From NCBI GenBank assembly GCA_036365455.1, contig JAWQUS010000007.1:22646001-22710000 (forward strand): DNA of 64,000 nucleotides, written 5' to 3'. The DNA is from Macrosoma leucophasiata. Lineage: Eukaryota; Arthropoda; Insecta; Lepidoptera; Hedylidae. The first letter of the stretch is position 1. Every line of letters starts with the position of its first letter. Of this stretch, positions 53,661 through 63,076 are shown piece after piece. Both the position numbers and the translations under genes were made by a program. The notes beneath the pieces are model-generated. The model was not told the origin of the DNA and did not search any database. It worked only from the letters and a program-made list of their open reading frames with translations.

Positions 53661-53936
53661 ATCATTTTGATGACATTCAATTTTCAATAAATTAGTCTGT
53701 TAATATTAGTAACGTCCAAATTACAAATATTTTTAGTTTATATATTTAAATTGGTCATACTTAATAATTATTTTTATTAATTAAGACATCTGTGGCTAAG
53801 TCATAGACCCCTGCACCAGCCTGAAATCCCGGTTTGAAATCTCCGACCTATGCAGATCTGATTTATTTTTCAACGAAAGTCAAATTTGCTTGCTGCACTG
53901 AAGCTTATTTTGAAAGTCCTTTTTCTTCATTTTTTA

Positions 53937-54273
53937 GAATCATGTACCAAGGGTTATCATGAAATATTATAGCCGTCTCATCGGCGTAGCAAACTACATC
54001 GGTATATGGCATTTTTAATTTCACGATATCAATTATATAGAGAGTAAATATCGTGGGACCCAGTAAGCTACCCTGAGGTACCCCGAAGGCAATATGCTTT
54101 GGCTGGATGTAGTACTAACCTACCCTGATACACTGAGATCGATTACTTTGATAACACTGGACCCATATTAGAGCCAAGCCTCTCATGTTAAGCAGTTCCA
54201 GTTTCCATAATAAGATCGGCATCGATACGGAGTTGAACGCCTTTGCGCAGTCCAGAAAGATACCCACATTTAG
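53937..54273 (-). pseudogene. Non-LTR reverse transcriptase fragment
   Basis: The minus strand reads, in one frame, GIFLDCAKAFNSV (RT motif A region), VPQGSLLGPTIFTLYIIDI (motif B) and CYADETAIIF (motif C). This order and spacing are those of jockey/CR1-type RTs. One in-frame TAG lies between A and B, and the catalytic motif YADD is changed to YADE, so it is inactive. Only about 110 residues remain. The downstream minus-strand sequence to 53800 gives no recognisable continuation. Confidence 0.8.
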
Positions 54274-54490
54274 GGTTCTTTACCCCAAAAGGAAATAACG
54301 GAATGTCTGTCAGTGTATCTGTCCGTCAGTCACAGCCGATTCCGAAAGTAATCGACCGATGGAGTTGAAATTTGGTACCAACATACGTAAGCATAGAGGC
54401 CACTTTGAGGACATAAATTGGAGAAATCTAAAATAAGTATTTTAACCGAACCGATACATCGTCGTGAGACAAGTCATGTAAAAATCTATT
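54272..54490 (+). mobile_element. Dispersed repeat related to 29105-29348
   Basis: 'agggttctttaccccaaaag', 'gaatgtctgtcagtgtatct' and 'ggagttgaaatttggtacc' follow the same plan as the other copy. It abuts the RT fragment. Confidence 0.5.
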
Positions 54491-55274
54491 TACTTTTTTT
54501 AAAATAAATTAGTAATCAATTTTTTTATGCGAAAAAAATTTGATGATGAAAAGGCCTATTGGAATGGTATAGTATAAATACACATCCATCCGATAATTTT
54601 TAATCGTACCTTCAAACATCTGCCTATCTTATCGGGAGAAAAAGGTGTGAAGTCACTTCTATTTTATTCAGCTTTAGTTATAGTAGAGTCTTATAGTCTA
54701 TTAGGCATATAGGTACAATGTTTAATTCTCAATAAGGAAAACGCGAGAGAATAAAAACAATAGAATAATGGATACAATTAACCTGATTCAAAATAACATC
54801 TCACGGACAATAACAAGACAAGACGATTGAAATATCTTGATTTATAAATCATCACTAGATAAAAATTACCTATAAAACTTATTGATGTCATAATGTATGA
54901 ATTAGTTACTTAAGACTTCAAAAAATAATAAGAACATTTAATTTCGTAATAGGGTTGAAATCAGATGGATAAAAACGTAACTTCACGCCGCAATTTGATG
55001 AAAAAAAAACCTTTTGTACGGAATAAAAAAGGTGTTTTCTTGGATTTTTCATATTAATTTTGAGGTTATGTGAATAAAAAAAACGACAGTAGATCTTTTT
55101 ATTACCGACAACTTTGCCATAAAACTTTTTTGACAAGACTCATAATTTTTCCAGAAATCGTAATAAACCGTATTCAACCCTCCCTCCTACCCGACCATGG
55201 ATCGCACGTAATTATTTTTTTCTTTTAATTTGATTAGGTAGGTAAGTAGGTACCTGTTTTCTTACTTTTCTAAT
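54491..55274. other. Intergenic, no feature recognised
   Basis: AT-rich; minus-strand frames are low-complexity. Confidence 0.45.
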
Positions 55275-55500
55275 CTATACTATATATTATAAAGCTGAAG
55301 AGTTTGTATAATTGTTTGTTTGAACGTGCTAATCTCTGGAATTACTGATCCGATCTGAAAAATTCTTTCAGTGTTACATATTCCCATTGCCCATTTATCG
55401 AGAAAGGCTTTATAGGCTATATAACATCATGTTAAGACGAATAGGAGGGGGTAGGCAACATTGCACCCGCGCGAAGCTGGGGCGGTCCGCTAGTAAGTAA
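55275..55500 (-). mobile_element. Tail-1 element
   Basis: Minus-strand copy from 'tatattataaagctgaagag' to 'gcgaagctggggcggtccgc' and 'tag'. Confidence 0.75.
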
Positions 55501-56504
55501 TTAGTTACACCCTGTTAAATTATGTAACTTATTACGATATTCAAAGGCATCGGCGCTCTAACTTCCCTGTTCAACAGCTACGTGACAAACGTGTAATACA
55601 GTTGTAAGTGTACAACAGTTTAATGTGGGTATACCTACACGTTGTCAAATGCCTTATATTAATAAATAATTCCAATGACTTTACATTAAATCCTTTACAA
55701 TATTTTGTAGATTGTAGACGTAGGTGCCTAATAATCACTGATCATGAACTCTGTCAATTTGTCAAACGGCCGGGAATCACTCACAGACTTGAACACCTGA
55801 GCTTGCCGTGAGATATTGCTTCTCTTTACTGGGTAGGTACATACATGGTAAATGCTTTCAAATACACAGCTGATGTGTCTTTTCTTATATTGGTTCACTT
55901 GCATTTACATTTTCCTCTATTTCTTAATAGGTGCTTATCCTGTATTTTCCCCTCAGTGATTAAATATTCAATAATTCCGAAATTCGTGTTCCATTAGGTA
56001 ATTATAATTAAATAATTAATAATTGTGCAGTTTCAAAAAAATCAGTGGATCTTTTTTTCTCCATACAATCATTCACCTCTACCATCTTAGGAGACAAAAT
56101 TCGAAGAAGCCTTTCACAAATTTCATCACCTTTCTCGTGACTTTTCTGCCGTTTTAGCGGGATTCGTGACTATAAACCTCCAGAACTCCATTTGCTACTA
56201 GTAAGAATAATAATTTTAGTTTAATGTACGCGAGATAAATCCGAAACTTATTTTATTTTATTTCAATTAGTGTAGCTCGCGAAAACCTAAGAGCATACTA
56301 CTAGTAGGTTTACCTTTAAATATTTTAATTAACTTTTTGAAGTTATAAAAATGATGAAAGTCAATTTTTACAATGCACACTGACTTTATATTGGAGAGGA
56401 CTGGTGCCTGAAAAAAGTGAGACAAAACCTCTCTTGAGATACAGGTCACCAGCCTCTCAACGCCCTGAGGTATGTTTCATTTTACATTTTTAATCTACTA
56501 CCGA
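55501..56504. other. Intergenic, 1 kb without a recognised feature
   Basis: No convincing frame or repeat. Confidence 0.4.
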
Positions 56505-56790
56505 CATAGCTCACCGAATAGCGAGACTCAAGTCACAAGTGGCAGTGGGCAGGGCACATAGCTCGAAGAACTGACGGCCGTTGGGGCAGAGCAGTTCTTG
56601 AGTGGCGACCGCGTACCGGAAAACGAAGCGTAGGCAGGCCCCTCACCTACCCCCACAAGATGGAACGACGACGTGGTGAAGGTCGTGGGCAAACGCTGGA
56701 TGAGGGCGGCCCAGGACCGTTCGTTGTGGCATTCTTTGGGAGAAGCCTTTGTTCAGCAGTGGACGTCTATTGGCTGAAATTATGATGATG
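56505..56790 (+). pseudogene. LINE ORF2 C-terminal fragment with (GAT)n tail
   Basis: With small frameshifts it encodes IAHRIARLKSQ.AVGRAH, LEWRPRTGKRSVGRPLT, WNDDVVKVVGKRWMRAAQDR and LWHSLGEAFVQQWTSIG, then ends in (ATG)n. This is the same RTE-type LINE C-terminus as 4883-5077. Confidence 0.75.
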
Positions 56791-57224
56791 ATTTAAATAA
56801 TAATTTTAGACCTTTCAATAAGCTATACCTAAGTGAATAACGAAATATGTATTTGAGTACCGATAAGATCAGTGTGTGAAAGACGTGAAGATGGCATAAA
56901 TTAGTGAATTATTGTTTAATTCGGCTGAGCGTGTTCCTCTAATAGTTGTAATATACTCGTAGGTTTTTATAGTGATCACTCACTGGTGAAACGATAAGGC
57001 CGATTAGTCAATCGTCAACCGCCCGAAGTGAGATCTGCATTGTGACCTCTTCATTACATAAAAATGAGGCAATACATTCTCCAATCGCATTTGTCTCTAA
57101 TTAAAATAAGGCTGGCTACACTCCACCGATATGAAGATATGCAATACGACAGTCGCAGTCAAAGATGATAGTTAGTATTAGTAGGTAAGTATACTTAATA
57201 ATTATGAACTAAAATATTTATCGA
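56791..57224. other. Intergenic, nothing recognised
   Basis: AT-rich. Confidence 0.4.
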
Positions 57225-57345
57225 AGGGTGGGCGAGGCTTCCACGAGGTGGACCGAGGACACGGTGAGTCGCAAGCAATCGCTGAATAAGACCGCCCAGG
57301 AGCACCCAGTGCCGTTGGTAGACTTGTACAGCTGTTAATATCTTT
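57225..57345 (+). pseudogene. LINE ORF2 C-terminal scrap
   Basis: One frame reads STRWTEDTVSRKQSLNKTAQ followed by a stop and '..gaatggatgacgacgatga'. RWT-D is the conserved block of RTE-type C-termini; very degraded. Confidence 0.4.
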
Positions 57346-57373
57346 CGGTTGAATGGATGACGACGATGAAACA

Positions 57374-57649
57374 TTTTTTTTATGTAATGGAGGTGGCAAT
57401 CAAACACGCAGTTTACGTTGAAATTAAGTAATGGCTGCAGCCTATAGACAAACCATAGGTCAAAATGCAGAAGCGTTGCCACTCCTGAGACCTTAGTTGT
57501 ATTGTCTCTGTGATAGTTATTACGGGGCCATACATTACCATCTAACCGGAACACGATAGTGCTGAACACTACCATTTGGCGGCAGATAGATTAGGTAATG
57601 TGGTGGTGCCTACGCCCTCGAGCTCCTACACTGGAACTCTACCACCAGT
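57374..57649 (-). mobile_element. PolyA-290 retroposon, variant subfamily
   Basis: Full-length minus-strand copy with 'ctgtgatagttattacgggg' in place of 'ctgtgccggaaattacaggg' and head 'actggtggtagagttccagt'. It ends 261 bp upstream of the gene 2 start codon. Confidence 0.85.
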
Positions 57650-57910
57650 AAATAATACTTAATATAATAAATAATTATTATATTAGTTATTAGAATCCCA
57701 AATCGCCAAATCCGAGTGTATGTAGCCGGCCTAAGACAATCTCAAGTCTCTTATCAATACAATATAGATCTGTGATTCACTAGACTCATAACAAAAAGTA
57801 TCAATTGGGGTTAAAACTTTGAGGAGATCACTGGACAGTTTTTTTTAAATTTGTGCGATCGTTAGTTATTTATCGAAGACTTTTTATTTGTTGATTTGCA
57901 AGACTTCAAA
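57650..57910 (+). promoter_or_regulatory. Presumed promoter/5' UTR region of gene 2
   Basis: Repeat-free 261 bp before the ATG, AT-rich. No TATA box or initiator identified with confidence. It shows no obvious similarity to the region upstream of gene 1. Confidence 0.3.
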
Positions 57911-58063
57911 ATGTGGCGTCCTATATTTTATACATTTGCAATTTTTATTAACCTGTACGTAATATGGTTTGATCAGTACATAGTGGAGCTACCGATGCCA
58001 GTTCCAGAGTTGGCGATAATACCGTTAAAAGCAAGGAGTATGTTTTTAACTCTGTGGTGCCTT
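57911..58063 (+). CDS. AIG1/ADTRP-like membrane hydrolase, gene 2, exon 1
   Basis: Encodes residues 1-51. The frame is closed upstream by TAG at 57863-57865, and 57911 is the first ATG after it. The first membrane segment covers about residues 4-21; DQ..VELP.P (21-30) is shared with gene 1. The exon ends ARSMFLTLWCL with the catalytic-type Thr at 47. The donor is CTT|GTAAGT at 58064, phase 0, the same codon position as in gene 1. The following 3239-bp intron holds a PolyA-290 copy, an 8-bp-TSD MITE, a dead mariner, a palindromic MITE and another PolyA-290 copy. Confidence 0.85.
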
Positions 58064-58565
58064 GTAAGTTTCTTTTATTTTTTAACACGCTTTTAAACAA
58101 GCTTGGGTTGGATCTATGTATGTTACGGTATTTTTGAGCATCATTTTCAGAAGTCTGATTAATTTGAAACTTTACATGGGTACGTCAAGGACCGATGACA
58201 ATGCAATAATTTGATAACAGTTCTGGACCGCCAGGAGTTGATCGATCATTTGGAGACCACTGAGTGGTTCTTTCTAGAAAAATCTAAATAATAAATTTTC
58301 CCCCAATTTATGGGTTAGTCACAGACTAAGAAATTTAAAAAAAATTGGTTCGAAAAGAACACGCTTTTATTGCTAATCGAACTAAAAGCTATAAAATATT
58401 TTTAATGACAAAGAGTTTAATATTCTCGTACAGTAGAAGAAGATCGAACAATGGATTATAATGAATCACCTCAAAATAAAATTATAGTACAAAAAAATAC
58501 CAACGGGGCTGTCTTCTTCTTCTAAATACTTCAATGTACTGATCTTCATGTAATAAAGCAAGTGC
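58064..58565. other. Intronic sequence with a worn non-LTR tail at 58120-58330
   Basis: 'ttgaaactttacatgggtac' and 'gatcatttggagacc' look like an RTE-like tail. The rest is AT-rich. Confidence 0.4.
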
Positions 58566-58775
58566 CATGGTGGCAGAGTTCCAGCGACGTAGCTCGCGGA
58601 CGTATGCACCACCGCATTAACTTATATACTTGCTAAATGGTAGTATTCAGCACTATCGTGTTTCGGTCAGGTGGTAATCCTTGGTCTTAGTGTGGGTGTC
58701 TATAGGCTGCAGTCATCACTTAACATCAATGTGAACTGCATGCTTGTTTGCCACTTCCACTACATTAAAAAAAAA
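58566..58775 (+). mobile_element. PolyA-290 retroposon, internally deleted
   Basis: Jumps from 'cggtcaggtggtaat' to 'ccttggtcttagtgtgggtg', losing about 70 bp, and ends in 9 A's. Confidence 0.8.
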
Positions 58776-59073
58776 CAGAGCAACTTGGGCGACCGGCCGT
58801 TGATCTGTGACTGGAGGGGAGTAGCCATAGCGTTTACTACCGATGCAAAACAGTCTGTCATTTTTTGCGAGGGGAAATACGTGTGACACACACACTACAA
58901 AAATCGTCTATTACTACGTAACTCACACCTTAACTTTAACAAAATGCATAAACAATTTCACGCACACATTTAAACATCATTTTTGGCTTGTACTTTGATA
59001 GAGGGGTAGTACAAAGGGGAATATGGCTACTCCCCTCCGGTCCGCCGCGGCCAGTGGCCCGTGTAGCTCTATG
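58776..59073. mobile_element. 8-bp-TSD MITE, copy 3, in the gene 2 intron
   Basis: Reverse orientation to 38072-38393. It begins 'cagagcaac' directly at the end of the preceding poly(A) and ends 'gtagctctatg'. Shared internal blocks include 'cactacaaaaatcgtctatt' and 'aacaatttcacgcacacatt'. Confidence 0.8.
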
Positions 59074-59396
59074 CAAGTAAACAGCCATTAATGCCACGGT
59101 GTCTTTGCTGCAGCCATTAGATAACTACCTACCGGTGCCGGATTTAAGCATAGGCAACATAAACCTATGGGGCCGGCACCACAAGGGCGCTGCCACCACA
59201 CCAAAAAAGAAGTAATAGGTTGGGGAAAAAGTCTTTTCGCATTATAGTATGTATGAACTTGTAATAAAATCTCTTTAGCTGTAGTATTTGTATCTGGCTG
59301 GTTTTGGTATCATTGGAAGTTAAAATTTTAAAGAACATAATTCCAAATTCAAATTAGGCAAATGTGTGATTTTCATTTGTTTTTCGTACTGTCAAG

Positions 59397-60445
59397 ATGA
59401 GTGAATCTAATGAAGAAATTCGATACATTTTAAAATTTTACTACAAAAAAAGGTAAAAATGCAACGCAAACCGCGAAAAAAATTTGCGATGTTTATGGAC
59501 CTAGTGCAGTGTCTGTGAGAGTAGCACAAATTTGGTTTAAGCGTTTTCAATCCGGAAATTTTGATGTCAAAGATGCACCTCGCTCTGGTCGCCCTATTAC
59601 GGATAAAATGGATGCCATTTTTGAAAAAATGGAGCAAGATCGACATATCAGTAGTTACGACGTAGCTGAAGAACTGAGAATTGATCACAAAACAGTTTTG
59701 GCGCATTTGAAAAAAGCTGGGTACAAAAAAGCTCGATATTTGGGTACCTCACGAGCTCTTTGAAAGAAACCTAATGAACCGTGTACTGTTACGTCGTAAT
59801 AAAGAATCACAAATGATGTGATTCTTTATTACGACGTACTGAAACCGAATCATTTTTGAAGAAGCTGATAACTGGTGATGAAAAGTGGATCACGTACGAC
59901 AAGAACGTGCGAAAAAGGTCGTGGTCAAAGGCCGGTCAGGCTTCACAGACTGTGGCGAAACCCGGTTTAACTCGCAATAAGGTGATGTTGTGTGTGTGGT
60001 GGGATTGGAAGGGCATTATTCATTATGAGCTATTACCACCAGGCAGGACTATCGATTCTGAACTCTACTGCGAACAACTGATGAGATTATAGCAAGAAGT
60101 TCAGAGAAAGCGGCCGGAATTGATCAACAGAAGGGGTGTGGTGTTTCATCATGATAACGCTAGACCTCACACATCTATAGCCACTCAGCAAAAATTAAGA
60201 GAGTTTGGCTGGGAGGTGTTAATGCATCCGCCGTATAGTCCTGACCTTGCACCTTCAGATTTCCACCAGTTTCGGTCTCTTCAGAATTCTTTATGCAATG
60301 TTAGGTTAACATCACGAGAGTACTGCCAAATCCACTTGTCGCGGTATTTTGATGAGAAGTCCCAAAATTTTTATAGCAATGGAATCATGTCCCTACCTAC
60401 AAGATGGCAAAAGGTTATCGAACAAAATGGTACATACATGCTTTA
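59397..60445 (+). pseudogene. mariner transposase pseudogene
   Basis: Begins MSESNEEIRYILKFYYKK. An extra A in the run at 59445-59451 shifts frame; the helix-turn-helix part (VRVAQIWFKRFQSGNFDVKD, then SGRP) follows. A second indel sits in the A-run 59725-59730. The region encoding (W)VPHEL..NLMNR is then interrupted by a 49-bp perfect hairpin (59790-59838). The catalytic domain resumes FLKKLITGDEKW (first Asp), TAG at 60090-60092 replaces a sense codon, then HHDNARPH and YSPDLAPSD, with exactly 34 residues between the second and third Asp. Ends ..NGTYML. At least three frame disruptions and one stop: dead. Confidence 0.9.
59790..59838. repeat. Perfect hairpin inside the mariner ORF, 22-bp arms
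   Basis: 59790-59811 is the exact reverse complement of 59817-59838; the 5-nt loop is 'aatga'. Both arms contain a version of the same codons (..RR.....ES.), the right one fitting the transposase reading ..RRTETESF.., so the left arm looks like an inverted re-copy. Confidence 0.9.
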
Positions 60446-60526
60446 GTTAAATTTAAATAAACTATATTAAAAAATGTTTTAAATTATCTTAAAAAAATGC
60501 GAAGAAACTTTTTCCCCAACCAATAT

Positions 60527-60746
60527 AACGGCTCAGTAGAAACAAAAAAATACTGAGTTTTGTTACAAATAGACGAAATATTTTTTTTCTTTGAGCTTGA
60601 GAAGCATCTCTTCAGAGCGAGATCAAGCGACCCGAAATATGAACACAAATGGCACATTCTACCGCGCTGCGCTAGACCAACGGCAACATTGGATGATGGC
60701 GATTTGAGGGCCTCCATCACATTCTCTGCCTGTAAGCCGCCGAAGT
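60527..60746. other. Intronic sequence, nothing recognised
   Basis: Partly GC-rich (60600-60740) but without a supported element. Confidence 0.4.
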
Positions 60747-60885
60747 CTAATGGTGAGATTCACAGACCGCACTACGACTTTACTTTGAGAAAAGTACGCC
60801 TTTGAACTGTCAAAACCCATACTAAACTGACGGTTCTAAGCATACTTTGCACAAAGTAAAGTGAATCTGTGAATCTCACCATTAG
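60747..60885. mobile_element. Palindromic MITE related to 46551-46673
   Basis: 'ctaatggtgagattcacaga' (60747-60766) is exactly inverted at 60866-60885. 'ccgcactacgactttacttt' follows as in the other element. Confidence 0.8.
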
Positions 60886-60990
60886 TCCGGCACTGCTACC
60901 TACTCACACGAACACTTCCAAAATGCAGATAGGCGCGTTGCCAACTCTGAGGCCTTAGATTTTTGCATGCGACTGAAAGTTCATCGCCAC

Positions 60991-61270
60991 TTTTTTTATG
61001 TAATGGAAGTGGCAAACAAGCATGCAGTTCACATTGATGTTAAGTGATGACTGCAGTCTAAAGACACACAAAGACCAAGGTCAACATGCAGATGCGTTAC
61101 CACTCCTGAGGCTTAAGGTGTTATGCCTCTGTGCCGCAAATTACAGGGCCGTATATTACCACCTGACAAGAACACGATAGTGCTGAACACTACCATTTAG
61201 CGACAAGTGTATTAGGTAATGCGGTGGTGCCTACGCCCGCGATCTCCGTCACTGGAGCTCTACCACCAGT
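60991..61270 (-). mobile_element. PolyA-290 retroposon, full length, 32 bp before exon 2
   Basis: Minus-strand copy from T-run 60991 to head 'actggtggtagagctccagt' at 61270. Only 32 nt separate it from the exon, so it occupies most of the usual branch-point window of the gene 2 intron. Confidence 0.9.
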
Positions 61271-61302
61271 TAAAACTTCTTACATTATTATTTTTGTTCC
61301 AG

Positions 61303-61851
61303 CTACTTCAGACGGCATACTTTATGGTCGCACTCCTGAACTACTTCATCGGGACGCAAGAGCACACTCCGAAGAAAACTCCTCTCATACGCCAAATAAA
61401 GGACACAGCCTTCTCATTAGCGTTCCCCGTAGCTATTTACGTATCACTGGCATTCTGGGCTGTATATGCTTTTGACAAAGAGATGATATTCCCAGAGCAC
61501 ATCTCCAAATTCTACCCAGTTTGGATGAACCACGTGATGCACACGACCATATCTATTTTCATTGTAATCGAACTCTTGACCTCGTATAGAAATTATCCGT
61601 CCAGAAAAATAGGCTTCAGTTTAGCGATAGTGTTCAATACATCGTATATACTGTGGTTGTTCGTCGTGTATGCCCTCACAAATTATTGGGTTTACCCGTT
61701 ATTGGCTTACTTAAGGTGGGTAGGTAGGATCGCCTTTGTTTTCGGCAGTGGGTTTGTGGCCTTAGGCTTTTATTTGATCGGCGAGAAACTAAATAGATTA
61801 GTGTGTGCTAAGCCTAATGAAATGTATGCGAATGGTAAAAAAATCAGTTAG
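61303..61851 (+). CDS. AIG1/ADTRP-like membrane hydrolase, gene 2, exon 2
   Basis: Encodes residues 52-233 and a TAG stop (61849-61851). The acceptor is TTTTTGTTCCAG|CTA. Length (549 bp) equals exon 2 of gene 1, although a one-residue gap near the C-terminus improves the alignment. The same landmarks are kept: IKDTAFSLAFPVAIYVSLAF (82-101), FW.VYA.D (102-109), YPVWMNHVMHTT (122-133) with the catalytic-type His131, IELLTSYR (140-147), NYWVYPL (178-184), GEKLN (211-215) and the shared YANGK near the C-terminus. By hand count roughly 120-125 of 233 residues match gene 1, so the duplication is not recent. The predicted role is a multi-pass ER/plasma-membrane hydrolase of FAHFA-type lipids; substrate and location are inferred from the mammalian family. 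Confidence 0.9.
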   Translation, partial: LLQTAYFMVALLNYFIGTQEHTPKKTPLIRQIKDTAFSLAFPVAIYVSLAFWAVYAFDKEMIFPEHISKFYPVWMNHVMHTTISIFIVIELLTSYRNYPSRKIGFSLAIVFNTSYILWLFVVYALTNYWVYPLLAYLRWVGRIAFVFGSGFVALGFYLIGEKLNRLVCAKPNEMYANGKKIS

Positions 61852-61913
61852 AATGTAGTTTTGTTAATAAGTTTGTATTATAATATGGAATAAGCAGTCT
61901 TAAGTGTATTTTT

Positions 61914-61919
61914 AATAAA
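61914..61919 (+). terminator. Polyadenylation signal AATAAA, gene 2
   Basis: Hexamer starting 63 bp after the stop codon, in an AT-rich 3' flank. Confidence 0.55.
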
Positions 61920-62329
61920 TTCTTAAACAAATTATTGTATTTAAAATTCTTATCCCATAATTTCAAACTTTTCGAATTCATCAAATTATTTTCCATTACA
62001 AACTTTTGTTATGCGTGATCGCATCAAAAATGAGGAACAAGCTTATCATGAAAAGCAGTATTTGTATACTCTTTGATGAAAAGTAACTGAAAAAGCCTAG
62101 CGAATTGGTCAAATGACAGTGTAATGTAAGTTCATTTGCCTCTGTGTGTTATTTATTATTCCTGTTTTCAAAATCCAATAAAGGCAAGGAATCTCTAACA
62201 AAAAAAATACCTCAAATCATAAGCGATTTAATAAATTCCATACAAGTATCATGCCATACTAAAATATACAACATTATCTATGTTGCAAAAAAAAGCACCC
62301 AAGACCTCCTGCAACTTATCTATACAAAT
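61920..62329. other. Downstream flank of gene 2, nothing recognised
   Basis: AT-rich; no third paralog is visible before the window ends. Confidence 0.45.
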
Positions 62330-62590
62330 ATAAATAAAATTGGAGTGTCTGTTTGTAATATTAAAATAACCGCTTTTTACTAAATGCATATGTACGATAC
62401 ATATACCAAAACAATATTTTTTACATTTTTTGTCTGTCTGTCTGTCTGTTTGGCGGGGCTAATCTTGGGAACGGCTGGACCGATTTTGACGGGACTTGCA
62501 CTGGCAGATAGCTGATGTAATAAGGAGTAACTTAGGCTACTTTTATCTCCATACATACATACATACCTACATACAAATAAGTAGAATAGG
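62330..62590 (+). mobile_element. 'Q' element copy, head to tail
   Basis: 'aaataaaattggagtgtctg' head, (GTCT)n, 'ggctggaccgattttgacgg', and tail 'agtaacttaggctactttta' + (CATA)n. It is the intact-order relative of the satellite units that follow. Confidence 0.75.
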
Positions 62591-63076
62591 GATGAAGACT
62601 ATTTTTTTTAATTGTAATTTCAAAAAGTATAGGAAAAATAAATAAATATTGTCTTTGAAACGTCTACTTAATAGCTAATAATTTTAAAGATATACCGATT
62701 CAAAACGTTGCGAGTTGTGAAACGACTCAAAACGGCTCATACAAAATGATACTCTATTCTGACGTCATGTTAGAGTTAAAACTTGTGAATTGGATGGTGA
62801 AATCAAAACATTTTAAAATATCTTCGTCAATACTGCGTTTTTGTAAAAACATTCTTATTAAAATTTGTTGGACATCGTTTATAGAATGTAAAAGTGAAAT
62901 TATTTTTAATTTAAACTTAACTTTCATGTTCACGAATTTTCGACACTTTTAAGTTCTTCTATCTCATACGATTCAAATCGAATTTTCATAATTTTTGTAT
63001 CATTATATCTCATTTGCAAGTCGCTTATAAGTGATATGATACAAAGTAGTTGATTCATACCTAGTCATCATCCCTA
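62591..63076. other. No feature recognised
   Basis: AT-rich spacer between a Q element and the tandem array. Confidence 0.4.

Larger units (their letters stand above)
59215..60526 (+). mobile_element. mariner element (DD34D), inactive, in the gene 2 intron
   Basis: Terminal inverted repeats 'ggttggggaaaaagtctttt' (from 59218) and, inverted, 'ggttggggaaaaagtttctt' (to 60521), continuing with 'cgcatt' on both sides. TA-rich flanks fit TA target duplication, although the exact end base is ambiguous. About 1.3 kb, the standard mariner length. The internal ORF is broken (see 59397-60445). Confidence 0.9.

Noticed and set aside
61219..61302. In-frame upstream extension of gene 2 exon 2 into the retroposon
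   Set aside because: The frame is open only by chance across the PolyA-290 copy. The acceptor at 61301-61302 and exact structural match with gene 1 place the exon start at 61303.
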